A DNA stretch of 64,000 nt from Taeniopygia guttata (Eukaryota; Chordata; Aves; Passeriformes; Estrildidae), in contig NC_133063.1 in NCBI RefSeq assembly GCF_048771995.1, positions 66,397,014 through 66,461,013 on the forward strand, given 5' to 3'. Positions 52,401-64,000 of the stretch are shown piece after piece. How positions within the stretch are numbered: the first letter of the stretch is position 1; each line of letters opens with the position of its first letter. A program made the position numbers and the translations under genes. The notes under the pieces are model-generated. The model was given only the letters and a program-made list of their open reading frames with translations. It did no database searches and was not told where the DNA came from.

Positions 52401-54456
52401 AAGCAGATGTACTCAAGCACTGGTTAACTCTGCATGTTATTTTCATTAAATATGTGCCAGAATTCTGCCCCATCTACCCTGCTCCAATGATGTCCACTCA
52501 CCTTATCACTTAATTCAGGGAAATAAACGCTCTGGTAAGGGAAGGACTGATCATCTACTATATGCCAGTGGAGAACATTGAACTTATTAAAAGCCATGGC
52601 ATCCTGTAACAAATAATGCAACAGAGTCTAGTTAAACATTTCAATCTCATAGAAAATGTATGCAAAAAAAGTGGCCTTGTCCCAGCATATCCCAGATGCC
52701 TAGAGCAACAACTAAAAAAGAAGAAAACCTCAAGCAAAGCAAACCACTCAAAAAAATCAACCCAAACCACCAATCCCCCCACCAACAAACCAAAAAGACA
52801 TTCTATGTTTCACTAAATCCTAGAAGCACATACCTCTACTGCTCCACCCCTCTGCAATCTATTTTCACCACTGCTGTCAACAAATTCTTCATTTGACCCC
52901 CATTCTACTAGCCTGTGTAGTATGAACTGCTATGAACACTTATGATTTCTTCCACTTCAGAACATGTACCCTAAGTTCAGGTGCTTACAGCACAGTGCTA
53001 CTAACACCAAGGGCAGAAGTTTGACCCTAATATGGAACATTTGTTTAAAAATTGGACTTGATGATCCTTCTGGGTCCCTTCCAACACATGGTGGATGGTT
53101 CTGTGGGTAATTCTCTATGCACCATCAACTATTTCAGCTTACAGAAAAGCTTATACTTTTATAACTAAATACCCTGGACTTGAAAACAGAGCAGCATGAG
53201 AGTTTCCTACTACATAATACATCCCTTCTCAATAGTGACTTCTGCAGAATCAATTTCAAATGCATGCAAAATAAACTAAGCGTTTCCCTGTGAAAGAGTG
53301 TTTCTTTTATGTTTTCATTCATAACAGTGTCAGTACTTCCCTTTTTTTGAAAGGTCATCTTGAAGATGATCAAGATCAACGTTAACACGCTTATTTTAGA
53401 ATTTTGACTCCAGTTGGACAGTTACACACATACCTTGAGTTATGCTGGCTTGTTAATCACTAGAAGGTGTGCTGTGAGCAGACCAAGTAAGTGTTTACAT
53501 CATTCACAACTGACTGCAACACAGCTGCTCCCCATCTCCTGCCACAAGACAATTGTTTTCCCCACCCATTCCTCCCATTATTTTTTTGCCTAGGTGTATT
53601 TAAAGAGGTGATAAAATCTCTTCAGGAACTCCCACCAAATACAAAGGAAGGTTTATATCTTGTCCATTCCCCAGACTTATTTCATCTATTTCATTACACG
53701 GCAGAAGTTTTAGTTGCCATGTTTTCATGTATTTCTAACCAATACTATCCTTCTACACCCAATTCGCCTACTCCTTCCTCAAGAACAATTCTCTTCCTGC
53801 AAATACATGGAAGTAGTTGAACACAAACAAGAAATGTACTTGAACTGCTGCCCTAAGTATCTAATCACCAAACACTGGAGAAGAGAGATTACTGATGCTC
53901 TTTATTAGTCTGGATTCAAGCAGGCACAGAAGTAAGAAGAAAAGCATACTTGTTATTAAACCAGCAAACATCATGAAATGTAGCTCTGATAATGTGTCAG
54001 AGACAGACATGTAATTTAAGGAAAAAAAGCAAAATAGCAGCAGCTACAGAAACACACAGTTAGAAACGCAAGTCTCTTTGGACATCTCTTGCAGACAAGA
54101 CAAAAAATATTGACACAAATATTTGAGACTTTGAAGCACTCTCTGTAACAAATGTAACACTACACAAGCATTACGTGCTGAACAGGCATTGACCTTGAAT
54201 GTGAAATCAAGTGGTAAATACCTAAAGGACAAGTTTTGAGCATAGTTCAAGGATGACCTCAGAAATTAAAAACTGTTTTTATCTGCACTCTTTCTGCCTG
54301 TCCTATGCCTAGTTTTCAAAGTTCTGCAACATAAAGGGGAAATTTTGAGTATTATTTCATCTTGGCGAAGCAAGACAGAGACAAGATGGGAAACTGCCTG
54401 TTCCTCCACTTCAACCAACAAAATAATCCCTCCTACAAGACCTTCAACAACAACTA

Positions 54457-54490
<34 letters not shown>

Positions 54491-57400
54491 AGTGCTAAAC
54501 AGTAAAATCCCCAGCTTTGGCTGCTAAGCTTATCCAAATACATCACCTTTCCATCAGGGCTGGAGCACATTCATTCTTAACGTGCTTGCTTAAGCTTTTT
54601 GGAGGAAATTTTGTTTGATTTTATTGGCTAGTCTGGGCTTATTATTCAGTAGCTTCCCATGAACATTTTGAATTTTCTCCCTTGCTCTGTAATACTTAAT
54701 TACTGGTTTGCACTTAGCAGCCTAAGGAAGGACTACCTAAGCCTGCTGCTGGACTTCCAAAGTCTGCTCCAAAAGACTGGAGTTCTCCTGAAATCACTGG
54801 CACTGAAACTAGAATATGCAAGGTATCCCTTGTATTGCTTGATGACAGTCAGATGTCTCAAAACACGCTTCCAAGAAGTAATGCATAAGCTGGTTTAGGT
54901 ATCAGAAAATACAGAGAATCTGAGGTACCACAAACACCAGTTCCCTTTAGAGATTCAATAATCATTGTGTCTGCCCACTTGATTCCTCTCCAGTCTGTGT
55001 TCAGACCTTTGCTTAGCAAAGTTCACTCTGTCCTTTTAAAGAGGAGATGGATTCTTCTTTCATACCATCTCCAGTTGCTACCTACTTCAGGGGCCAAAAT
55101 ACAACAAAAAGACTTCATTATTATTGATATAAAACTGCCTACTTACCAGGTTTGTAAGAATAGATTTCAAAGGTAAATAATGCCTTGAAGTATCTAATAA
55201 GACTCCTCTATGAGCAAATCTTGGGAAGTCATTGATTTCAGATTCATTGACAAGAAACTATGAGAACAAAATTTAAAAATTAGAATTTTATTTTCATTTC
55301 ATATTCATAATTTCAAACAGGAAATACTTTTTCAGAAAATGATTCTTGGAAATTAGGTAACAAACTGAAATATTGCTGAATAAAACTGGTAGATCTGCTC
55401 TGCTAGAAAAACACCCAGTTACCAGGACAGTGGATTTAGTTAATAGCCATACTTACACTTCCATAGTCATCTTCATGAACCAACTGGCTGAAGGTCTCCA
55501 AACCTGGAAAAATATCCAAGAAAGGGATCACAACTACACCCTGGTGCTTGACCTTAAAATTTTAGTTACAAACAGCACCAACACTATTTACAGGCATTCA
55601 TGTAGCTAGAAAGAATGCTTTGTAGCTGAGTTTCTTTCTCTTTAGCACAGTTCCCTTAATTGCTCAAGCACCACCATTTAAAAAATTCTGGAGAGAGCCA
55701 TTCAAATTCTCTATTATGCACAGATACTGAATACTTGTACTAACATTCAGCTGTAGCAGATTAATCCCCAAACAGTAAGAAAGCTACTGAGAGTAAGGTG
55801 GGAATCTCTGGTCTTGTTGTACATCTATTCCTGTAATTTCTGGAACTGGTGAAGTTTCTAATTCAGCATCAACAGAAAAATCTGTATAGACTTAACATTC
55901 CAGAAAGAACAGCAGGCTGAAATGTCATGATTATTACTCCTTGTGATGTGTTCAGTACGTACACTTCATAGGTGTAGTCAGAAAATAATCTGTTCACACT
56001 ATAGGTTAGAAAGCTTTTTGCTTGGACCGGCTTTTTTCAGGCAGAGCAAGCATGTACTCACTGTGTGCCACTGGATCTGAGATGCTGAGCATCTGGACCA
56101 AGGGTCTAACGCTACACATCTGACTATCCTTCTTGCCTAAGTTTACTTCCAACAAAGTATTGAGAGAGGGCAAGTCTCAGTGGTCAGCTTGTTCTTGGCT
56201 TGCCGTGAAGCCCTAAACAAATAGATTAATGTGAAAAGCACCAGCTTACCTCTTAAAGCACCCCATACCTCAGAAGCTTTTAGTATAGCCACAGGCTCAG
56301 TTACAGTTAAATGATCTAAAGAAAAGAAAAAAATGCTTACTCATCAAAAAAAGGATGAATTGCAAGGACAATGCTAAAAAGATTAAAAAGATTCAAGTGC
56401 CACATCTCCCTTTGTGTATTAAATTCCAACCAATCCTGCTTTTAATGGTGATAGCATGCAATTATTTTTCATGTGTGTTTTCCTCCAAAAAGCAAACTAC
56501 TGTTCAGAGTCAGCAGCTCATCAAAAAGAAGATAAAAGTAAGATATTTCATAAGTGTAATGCTAAAATATTGTACATGAGCCAAAATTCCAGCAAGGCTT
56601 ACCCCAATTGACTTAAAACATAACACAGTATATTTTTTGCATTTAAGACATATGTGATAAATGTTGGGTGGCTAAGCCAAACTTTTCATGATTAGGAAAA
56701 ATTTACTTCTTCTTTTACCTTCTTTTTATATAGTTTATGGGTACATATATTTTAGAGATATAAGTTGTCATATAATATGGTCAGGTGCTTACTATTAAGG
56801 TCTTACTACAAAAAAAAATTACTAATCAAAATACAGAATCACAGAATATGCTGAGTTGGAAGGGATGCATCAGGATCATCAAGTCCAACTTCTTGCCATG
56901 CACAGGACACCCCCAAGAATCACACCGTGTGCCTGAAAGCATTGTTCAAATGCCTCTTGAACTCTGTCAGGCTGCTGCTGTGATCATTTCCCTGGGAAGC
57001 CTGTTCCAGTGCTCAGCCACAGCCTAGGTGAAGAACCTTTTCCCTGATATCCAACCTAAACCTCCCCTGACTCAGCTTGGTGCTGTTACCTCAAGTCCTG
57101 TCACTGGTCATGAGAGTGAAGAGATCAGGACCTGCCCCTCAGCTTCCCTTTGTGAGGATGCTGAAGACCACAGTGAGGGCTCCCCTCAGTCACCTCCGGG
57201 CTGAACAGAATAAGTGACCCCAGCTGCTCCTCATATGGGTTCCTCTCAAGTCCCTCACCATCCTCACGGCCCTACTTCGGACACTCTATAATAGTTTTAT
57301 ATCTCACTTTAACTGTGGCACCCAGAACTGCCCCCAGCACTTGAGGTGAGGCCACCCCAGTGCAGAGCAGAGCAGAACAATCCCCTCCCTTGCCCAGCTG

Positions 57401-60143
57401 GTGATGCTGCTCCTTATGCACCTACAGGATGCCAGGTCACGCTCTTGACCTGAGCACCAGTATGGAGGCAGTAAGAGGAAATAGGTAAAATGAAGAATGG
57501 TACCTGAAGGAATCCATAACAATCCTCCCCTAAATTGAGTACTGAAGTACAGTACAAAGTACTAGTGAAAAAGAAAAGCTAAAATAATTTTGGTTTTGAA
57601 TTTAAGGTGATTCAGTAATTTTTAGAGAAGAAACAAATATATTTTAAGTATTTTTTAAATCACATACATATATATGCCTAAAAATATACTATATTTATAG
57701 ATTTATATTATTCAAACATCAAAGCAATAATGCACATCTGAAACAGCAGAGAAGAAAATCAAAAGGTTGAATTACTGTACAAAGACTTATGTGATCTGTG
57801 TCAGCATGAAAGAATGGTTGGCTACAATTTACACAGTTCAAACATTTATCTAAACTACCAGAGAAAAGCTATTTAGTGACGTGAAGAAAGTACCTCAAGC
57901 ACTCATGTTAATCTAAGAACTGATTACACATACTGGGTGTTTGGAGTAAGAAAGAAAATTTAAAAGACTACTGCAATCTCCGCAGGTAAACTGAAGGGAA
58001 AATGTGACAAATTGTCAAGGATTTATTTCCAACACAGCAGGTTTGGTTGGGTTTTGGTTTTTTCTGAACAGGTATCATACCTTAAATGAACCTGGAAAAT
58101 TTTATAATAAGCTACTTGAAATATTTTATAAAAATAGTTAAGAACTCAGCAAGCAGGAGGGCAGACAACCTGTATTTTTATTACATATCCAATACTCTTG
58201 CCACAGGAGAGTCACTGACTGGTCCATACTATCTTTATTAACAAGCCAGACCACCCAAACCAGCAAGTCACCAGTAACAGCCCTTAATAAGATAGCCCAT
58301 TAAAAAACAGAAAAATTAAAACTTGCTGAAGCCTGGAATGCTCAACTTACTACATGAAGAAAACATGTTATTTGTAACAGAAAATTTATTTCTTAATGCA
58401 GAAGGAAAAAACTGCCTGCTCTAAAGAAATGCAACCTAAAAATCACATGATCTGACAGATTCCATGACATAAGACAAGAACCAGCTTTGATTAAAATCTT
58501 AAGTTCACAAACAAGCTCAAAGTTCAAATAATAATAAAGCAGCACTATAACCTGACTGGCAGAACAACGTCAAGAGCATTAGCAATTTTGCTGCTATATT
58601 TAATTTGCACTGAAATGTATTATAAGCTTGCATATAAAAACCAAACTCTTTGGCTATACACCCCAGAAAGGATTGAGTAAATTAAATGTCAGTACATTCT
58701 GTCACAAGTCAGGTGGAATTAATCCTGCTGCAGATGTATGACTTGAGATTAAAAGGATCTTTCTTCTAAGAATCTGTATCCTCGATACCAAATAACAGAA
58801 GATTATCTCAAAACATGTCTAGATTAACTTAATATGTTGATTTTTGTGTTAGCCTGCCCAGGCAAAAAGCAGTATTATTGCTCAGTCTTATTTCTGTTAA
58901 GGAAATTTTCTGGCAATTAGTACTTTAATATTTAGAGTATTTCTCCACTCTGGACTTTAGTCACAGAACTAAAGACACATAGAAAAATAAGCCCAATATA
59001 AACATCATGTTTTTAAATCCTTTCTTGTATTTACAGACAGAAAGGAAGTAGATTTATAGGACTATAGGATTTATAGTTCAAAGAACACTTTCTGGTTTTC
59101 TTGGAAAAGCAGGAAATACCATGTACATATCTCAGTGTAAGTAGCTTCAATTTAAATGCAGTAATTTCTTAGGAAATGGTAAGCACTGACAGCCTTCGCT
59201 CAATACCCTGTACTGAAAGGGATCACCTCCTGACTATGCACAGATCTCACCAAAGATAACTGGCTACTGCACACTGTGGTATCTCCGATTCCTAATGCTA
59301 TCTGCTAGAAAACACAGTAGCAGGTGAGCGATCTGTGTGATAGCTGAACTGCAAAAATCACAAGCAACACGTGACGAGCTTCATGATTCACTGTGGCTGA
59401 GATTTCCCAGAGTATCCAGAGCAAGAATTATCTCCTGGTCGCCACTGCTGTGAAATGTTTTTGTGAGCCTCCGAGAGCCCTTGCTTTCCAGTTCCCTAAA
59501 AAAGCCACGCAAACCCCTGCTGACTTCTACACGTGATGGGAAGAGGAGCGCGTAGCGGCGCTCAGAGCCGGGGAGGAGGGGCGGCCGGGCGGTACTCACA
59601 GGCCTCGCTGGAGGTGAGCCGCGGGTGCCCGTCACAGCCAGGGTCTCCCGCCTCGATCACTACCTGCAGCTGCAGCAGCTCGGGCTCCGCTCGGGCAGCC
59701 AGCGGCCCGCGGCCCCACGTCCGCCGCCGAGAGTGTCCGAACATGTACTCATAGTACCTGCCGGGGAAGCAGAGGCGCCGGCGGGGCCCTGAGGCGGCTG
59801 CTCCCGTCTCCGGGCCGCCGCTGCAGCACCCCGGGCCCGCCGCCGCTCACCTGCGGAAGGCGTCCTGCAGCAGCCCGCAGCCCGGCCCCGCCGAGGAGCC
59901 GGCGCCGTGCACCAGCTGGAAGCGGCTGGGCGCCAGCTGCAGCTGGCGAGGGGACGTGCGGACCCGCTGCGGCAGCGGCCACAGCGAGTCCTCAGGGAGG
60001 GCGTCCGCCGCCAGCTCCCAGCCGGACGGCTCCGGCTCGGCCTCGGCCCGGGGCGCGCCGTGGCGGAGGCTGGTGCTCACCAGCACGGCGGGGACCGCGA
60101 CGAGCCCCAGGAGCAGCCCAGCCAGCCCCATGGCTCTGCCCAT
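43446..60143 (-). CDS. HEXB: HEXB, beta-hexosaminidase subunit beta, complete, 560 aa
   Basis: Lysosomal GH20 enzyme; the beta subunit of Hex A/B removes terminal GlcNAc/GalNAc from glycolipids and glycans. Minus-strand exons: 60143-59851, 59757-59600, 56315-56250, 55503-55457, 55257-55147, 52603-52502, 50994-50865, 50208-50028, 49563-49477, 48917-48845, 48185-48011, 47206-47116, 46900-46796, 43509-43446. They sum to 1683 nt; human HEXB is 556 aa. A hydrophobic signal peptide lies at about 5-23. Then come the GH20b domain and the catalytic barrel with DTSRHYLP (Arg213), [29 protein letters not shown] with catalytic pair Asp356/Glu357, Tyr452-x-Asp454 and Trp491/Glu493. Asp454, where the alpha subunit has Asn, and synteny mark it as beta rather than HEXA. 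Intron 1 is only 93 bp. The exon 11 donor (gtttgt) is weak. Sequons differ from human. Confidence 0.96.
45345..45850 (+). mobile_element. CR1 LINE 3' fragment in HEXB intron 13
   Basis: Forward CR1: 'cagagaagggcaacaaggctggtg', 'ttcagcctggaggaaaggagac', 'tactggaatggcctgcccagagaggtggt', ending with 'cttccaacctagtcattctgtgattcc', the typical 3' end. 5' truncated and antisense to HEXB. Confidence 0.92.
53048..53105 (+). mobile_element. Short CR1 3'-end fragment in HEXB intron 5
   Basis: TTGGACTTGATGATCCTTCT followed by GGGTCCCTTCCAAC is the CR1 3' terminus; nothing upstream is recognisable as CR1. Confidence 0.75.
54458..54487 (+). repeat. A30 homopolymer in HEXB intron 5
   Basis: Thirty A residues preceded by an A/C-rich stretch. 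It could be the tail of an old retroposed sequence, but the upstream sequence was not recognised. Confidence 0.9.
56834..57440 (-). mobile_element. CR1 LINE 3' fragment in HEXB intron 2
   Basis: Minus-orientation CR1, same subfamily and orientation as 18976-19727. About six differences lie in the first 350 bases; after about 57190 the two copies diverge much more. Confidence 0.92.
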
Positions 60144-60330
60144 AGTGGGGCAGCCGCCTCAGCCCGCCCGTTCGCCCGCGGGGCAGCCCGGCTCCGCCTC
60201 CGGCGGGCTTGGTGGGGCGGGCTGGGAGCCTCGGTGCCCGCCCACGGCACCGCCCGCCCGGCGGCCCCTCCTGAGGGGAGCTTTGACGCTCCGCGGGGAG
60301 TGATTGCGTCCTTCGTGCTCCTCTGAGGGG
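59530..60330 (-). promoter_or_regulatory. HEXB: CpG island and promoter of HEXB
   Basis: Dense CpG sequence covers HEXB exons 1-2 and about 190 bases upstream. GC-box-like GGGGCGGGC occurs near 60211; no TATA box was seen. A CR1 copy starts about 210 bases upstream of the ATG and appears to bound the island. Confidence 0.75.
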
Positions 60331-60354
60331 TCCTCTCACGTAAAAAAAAAACAT

Positions 60355-60800
60355 TAATTATTAGCGTCCAGAGGAGAGCCACGAGGATGGTGAAGGGTCT
60401 GGATGAGAAGATGTATTAAGACCGGCTGAGGTCACTTGGTCGGTTCAGCCTGGAGGAGACTGAGGGGAGACTTCATTGTGGTTTTCAACATCCTCGTGAG
60501 GGGGAAGAGGAGCAGGTCCTTATCTTTTCACTCGGGTTACTAGTGACAGGATGTGAGGTAACAGTATGCAGCAGAGTTACGGGAAGTTCACGTTATTATC
60601 TGGAAAAGGTTCTTCACACAGAGGGTGGCTGAGCAGTGGAACAGACTCCCCAGGGAGGTGGTCATAGAACCAGCCTGACAGATTTCAAGAGGCATTTGAA
60701 CAATGCTGTCAGGCACATGGTGTGATTCCTGGGACTTTCCTGTTCAGAGCTGTGAGTTGGACTTCAATGACCCTGATGGGTCCCTTCCAGCTCAGCATAT
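60355..60800 (+). mobile_element. CR1 LINE 3' fragment just upstream of HEXB
   Basis: Forward CR1: 'gtccagaggagagccacgaggatggt', 'ggttcagcctggaggagactgagggg', 'tggaacagactccccagggaggtggt', ending 'gggtcccttccagctcagcatattcc'. Related to the 18976/56834 subfamily but clearly more diverged. Confidence 0.92.
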
Positions 60801-63800
60801 TCCATGACTTTCCATCAGCCTCAGCCAGCGCCATGAGGTCCTGCGCATGGCACTGCTCTACAGAATAAAAGAGTGTGGCAGGGCCAGCTTAATTTCTGTA
60901 CGGAAAGGATGTGATGCAGGTCACACTTTTATGACACACAGGTTCTGCATTTCTTATACTGCTACAAAACAATTTCAGTCACAGCAGAAACTGCTTTTTC
61001 ACAGGCTTTCTACAGAATGTGTTACAAGCTATATGGTGAATAAGCAGGAGTCTGAGTTGCAGTGAAGTGTTTTAGCCTTTAACCAAACAAACCCAGTGTT
61101 TTGGCCAATCTCAAAGCAAACTTGGCGAAGTTGTTCTGTTTGTGAAGAAGGCAAATCAAGCACTTCAAGACTTGAAGTCACAGTGGGGAGGAATTCAGGC
61201 TTCGTGCCACTTCTAATTGAATGCTTAATGCAAACACTGAAGTGTCATCATTGTTGCTTTGGCTGATGCACCAGTTAAACTCACAGCAATGATGGGGGAG
61301 CTGACACCTGCAGTCTGCTACTGCAGAGTAACTGAGGAGCTGGTCAGCCATCCTCAGGAGATGGATCACAACCATGCTAGTTTTGCCATTTGCTGTCCCC
61401 AACCATGCAAGTGGAGTGCAAAGGCTTAATGGAAAGTGTTTGATGCAGTCTATCCATAGAAGAATGTTATTTAATCTTGTAAAGCTATAAGAAAAAGGAA
61501 TTCTTTATTAGGTGATTTCGAAGAGGCGCAACAGGACATGACACCTACAAGCCTACCCTCCTGCCCCTGCATGCCAGGAGGCACATGGAAATGACAGTGC
61601 TGTCTTTTCTGGTACTCTCAAAGACACCAGTTGTAACACTCTACTCTTCAAGCTGTGGCAGAGGTTTCCAGTTGCCTGTTAAATATGCCTTATATATCTT
61701 TCCTTTGCCTGGTGTGATTGTGTCCTCAACTGTGTTGATTCAACTGTTCCTGCTGCCTACCTCTGTTCATCTTTTTAGACATACTTCGAAATTATGGGTT
61801 ATTTTATAGTTTTCTTTGACATATCTTGATCAGCAAAAGGAACGAGAAGGTAAGGATATTTAGCTGCAGTTGCAGGGGGACACTGTAAATATTAGACTAA
61901 ATCTTTTGTTTACTGGAAAGGGTTTACCAGCCTGGCCACTGCTAAGATAATTCTCAGACACACTGAGAATTTTTTTCTTTCAGTTGTTTTCAGTGGCTAT
62001 ATCTTCTGTAGAGCAAGTCTGTTTTATACCAATAAAGTGCACCTATTCATTAGTCATCTAATAAATATTCACATAATAATTTATTATAATCACACTTTAA
62101 AGTACTTATTCTGTGCACAAAATAATAATTAAATGAATTTTGCTTTTTTATCTTCTCTGGGTAGGTTTTCTGATGACAAATAAAAAGATCAGGTAGTCTT
62201 TCCTTGTGTAAGTCCATGAATATAGTTTCTTTCTTTTACCCACTGGTATACTGGACAAAATTCTAAAAACTTGGTATCTTGGCCTCTGGGATTTAACAGT
62301 TACTGAGTGGAGTACTCAGACATAAACATGCTACACTCATTTTCTGAGGAAACCTTGCTGTAGTGGTTACCACAATCTAAGTCTGCATTGGCATTTTCAG
62401 ACATTTAGGTTTGAAGTGCTATGATGTAACCCACCTTTATGTTGCATCTCAGGACTGTTTCTAAACAGGATGCATAGAGTTGAAGAGTATTGGACTGCAG
62501 GCTGCAGTTGTTCTCTTCAGGTGCCAGGTGATTTCAGTGGGATTTACACCAAACACAGCAGAACTAGGAAACTGCAGAGCTAGGACTGTAATTGTTTCCA
62601 GCATTGTGCACAATCAATGAAGACATCAGTGTGCTTCATGCTCTTAAAAAAAAAAAAGAAAAAAGTGCTCCAGTATCAACTCAAAATCTTGAATGTGAAA
62701 ATCCACCCTACTTTATTTTTAGCCTGTTCTGTAAGTTTGAAGTTGTGCTTCTGAGAGGAATGGATTTTGATCTTTCTTTATTGTTGATGTTTTGCCTGCA
62801 TTGTAAACTATGTTAGAATGGAAATGTACACTCTTATCTAGGCTTGTAAAGACTTACATGGTTTTATAGGTTATGCATATCCATTGAATGGCTACTAAAG
62901 TACTATTTTGCATTTTTGTGGAAAAATTGGAAAGTGCAAACGTGAGTTATTCCGATAATGAACTTTAATCCCCTCGTTCTACCAGAAATGTGTTTTCCAT
63001 TCCCCAAGGTAAAAGTTATGTGCCATTTAGTTGCAGACTAATCCTTTCTGAAAAGGGGAAGAAAATTGCTACGGTAAAAAAATAATGGTAAATATAGCTG
63101 AGCTTGACTCCTACAACAGTATTGTAGAGATTCGGTCAAACACATGCCTGTGTTAAATAGGAATTAAAAAAAAAAAAAAAAGGCTGGCAGTTTTGGACAT
63201 TAGGAATCTTAGAAGTTCACCTTGCTAAATGAAATGATGGAATTAGGCTGCACACCAATAACTTTTACAGGAGGAAAGTCTTCCATTTGTGTAGCTCGGT
63301 TCTTGCAGTTATTCTGTGGCTATAGCAGAATTCTGCTCCTACAAAGAGGTAGGAGATCTCTCAGCAGTGTTTCCTGGTGTGCCAAGAAGAGTCATATATA
63401 GATTCTGTTGCTGACTGCACTAAAGAAATGTAGTCTTTGCTGCTGACTTCTTATTTGACAAATAATAGGGCAGCATAGAGGAAATAGCGACTTACTACCA
63501 CTGAGTAATATTTTATGGCCACTGTAGTCTGTGCAACATACGGGAATGTTACTACCCAGTAGACTAGGGTGTGAATTGAGACCTGACTAAGAATTGCACA
63601 TCAGTGTTCTCACAAAGAAATTTTTGGACTATGTTAAAAGTTCATCCATTCAATTTTAAAATACATTCACCACTGATAGTGAAAAGTATGACTTCCCCAT
63701 TATTTGGAAACTAGGTGATATTTTATTAGCTGCATGGCCAAGCTAAGATAAATTCTTAAATTACCTGAAAATGACAGATCACAAGTAATTGTTTTTTACC

Positions 63801-64000
63801 ATGGTTGTAATAAGTTCTGTTGTTCCACTATATGAATAATGGAACATATGACTAGTACAATATCTTTTGCAGATGAGACTGAATCTTTCCATGCAGCTGA
63901 TTACTTGCTAGGTACATAACATAGGGTACCTCAGATGAAGGTCTTGCCTACAAGGGGGTGTTGTGACTGAAAAAGTAGGATTATAATTTCATATTACATA
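60801..64000. other. Intergenic sequence upstream of HEXB
   Basis: No exon, RNA gene or clear repeat recognised. It is AT-rich, with A-runs near 62646 and 63165. In human the next gene here is ENC1, but no ENC1 coding sequence lies in this window. Confidence 0.6.

Noticed and set aside
54345-54527. Processed pseudogene ending in the A30 tract
   Set aside because: The upstream sequence shows no recognisable coding similarity and no flanking duplication was found.
1-64000. CRISPR arrays, tRNA or rRNA genes, bacterial-type operons
   Set aside because: None seen. No regularly spaced repeats and no cloverleaf with a clear A and B box were found by eye.

Overview
The window is vertebrate nuclear DNA from a bird. 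Four spliced genes have GT-AG introns and bird-like protein sequences. The interspersed repeats are CR1 LINEs and avian ERV LTRs, and there are no Alu, L1 or B elements. The gene order FAM169A - NSA2 - GFM2 - HEXB is the conserved block of human 5q13.3, which is Z-linked in birds such as chicken. Z linkage is therefore an inference from synteny. The ERV LTR types look neoavian, possibly passerine, but I cannot name the species.

Layout: 1-3952 is an old, broken ERV (ERV-L-like) on the minus strand. Its 3' LTR is cut by the window edge. 4013-11313 holds the last six coding exons of FAM169A (+), followed by a 3.65 kb AU-rich 3'UTR ending near 14965. 14966-18424 is intergenic. NSA2 (-) is complete in six coding exons from 24033 to 18629. 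GFM2 (+) is complete in 20 coding exons from 25202 to 42406. NSA2 and GFM2 are head to head over one CpG island (about 23560-24640). HEXB (-) is complete in 14 exons from 60143 to 43446. It lies tail to tail with GFM2 and has its own CpG island at about 59530-60330. 60144-64000 upstream of HEXB holds a CR1 copy and no recognisable gene.

All splice phases were walked by hand and give uninterrupted products: NSA2 260 aa, GFM2 781 aa, HEXB 560 aa and a 396-aa C-terminal part of FAM169A. The four genes do not form one pathway. FAM169A is a lamin-associated nuclear envelope protein, NSA2 a 60S ribosome assembly factor, GFM2 the mitochondrial ribosome recycling GTPase, and HEXB the lysosomal hexosaminidase beta subunit. 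The link between cytosolic (NSA2) and mitochondrial (GFM2) ribosome function through a shared promoter is suggestive only.

I found no clearly new biological system. The most interesting structures are a 739-bp element with roughly 200-bp inverted arms and a 5-bp target duplication in GFM2 intron 6; two near-identical direct CR1 copies that bracket GFM2 and change identity abruptly; a G-rich 15-mer array beside the NSA2 start codon; a (TG)21 tract 40 bp after a GFM2 donor; and a 31-bp-arm palindrome in a FAM169A intron.
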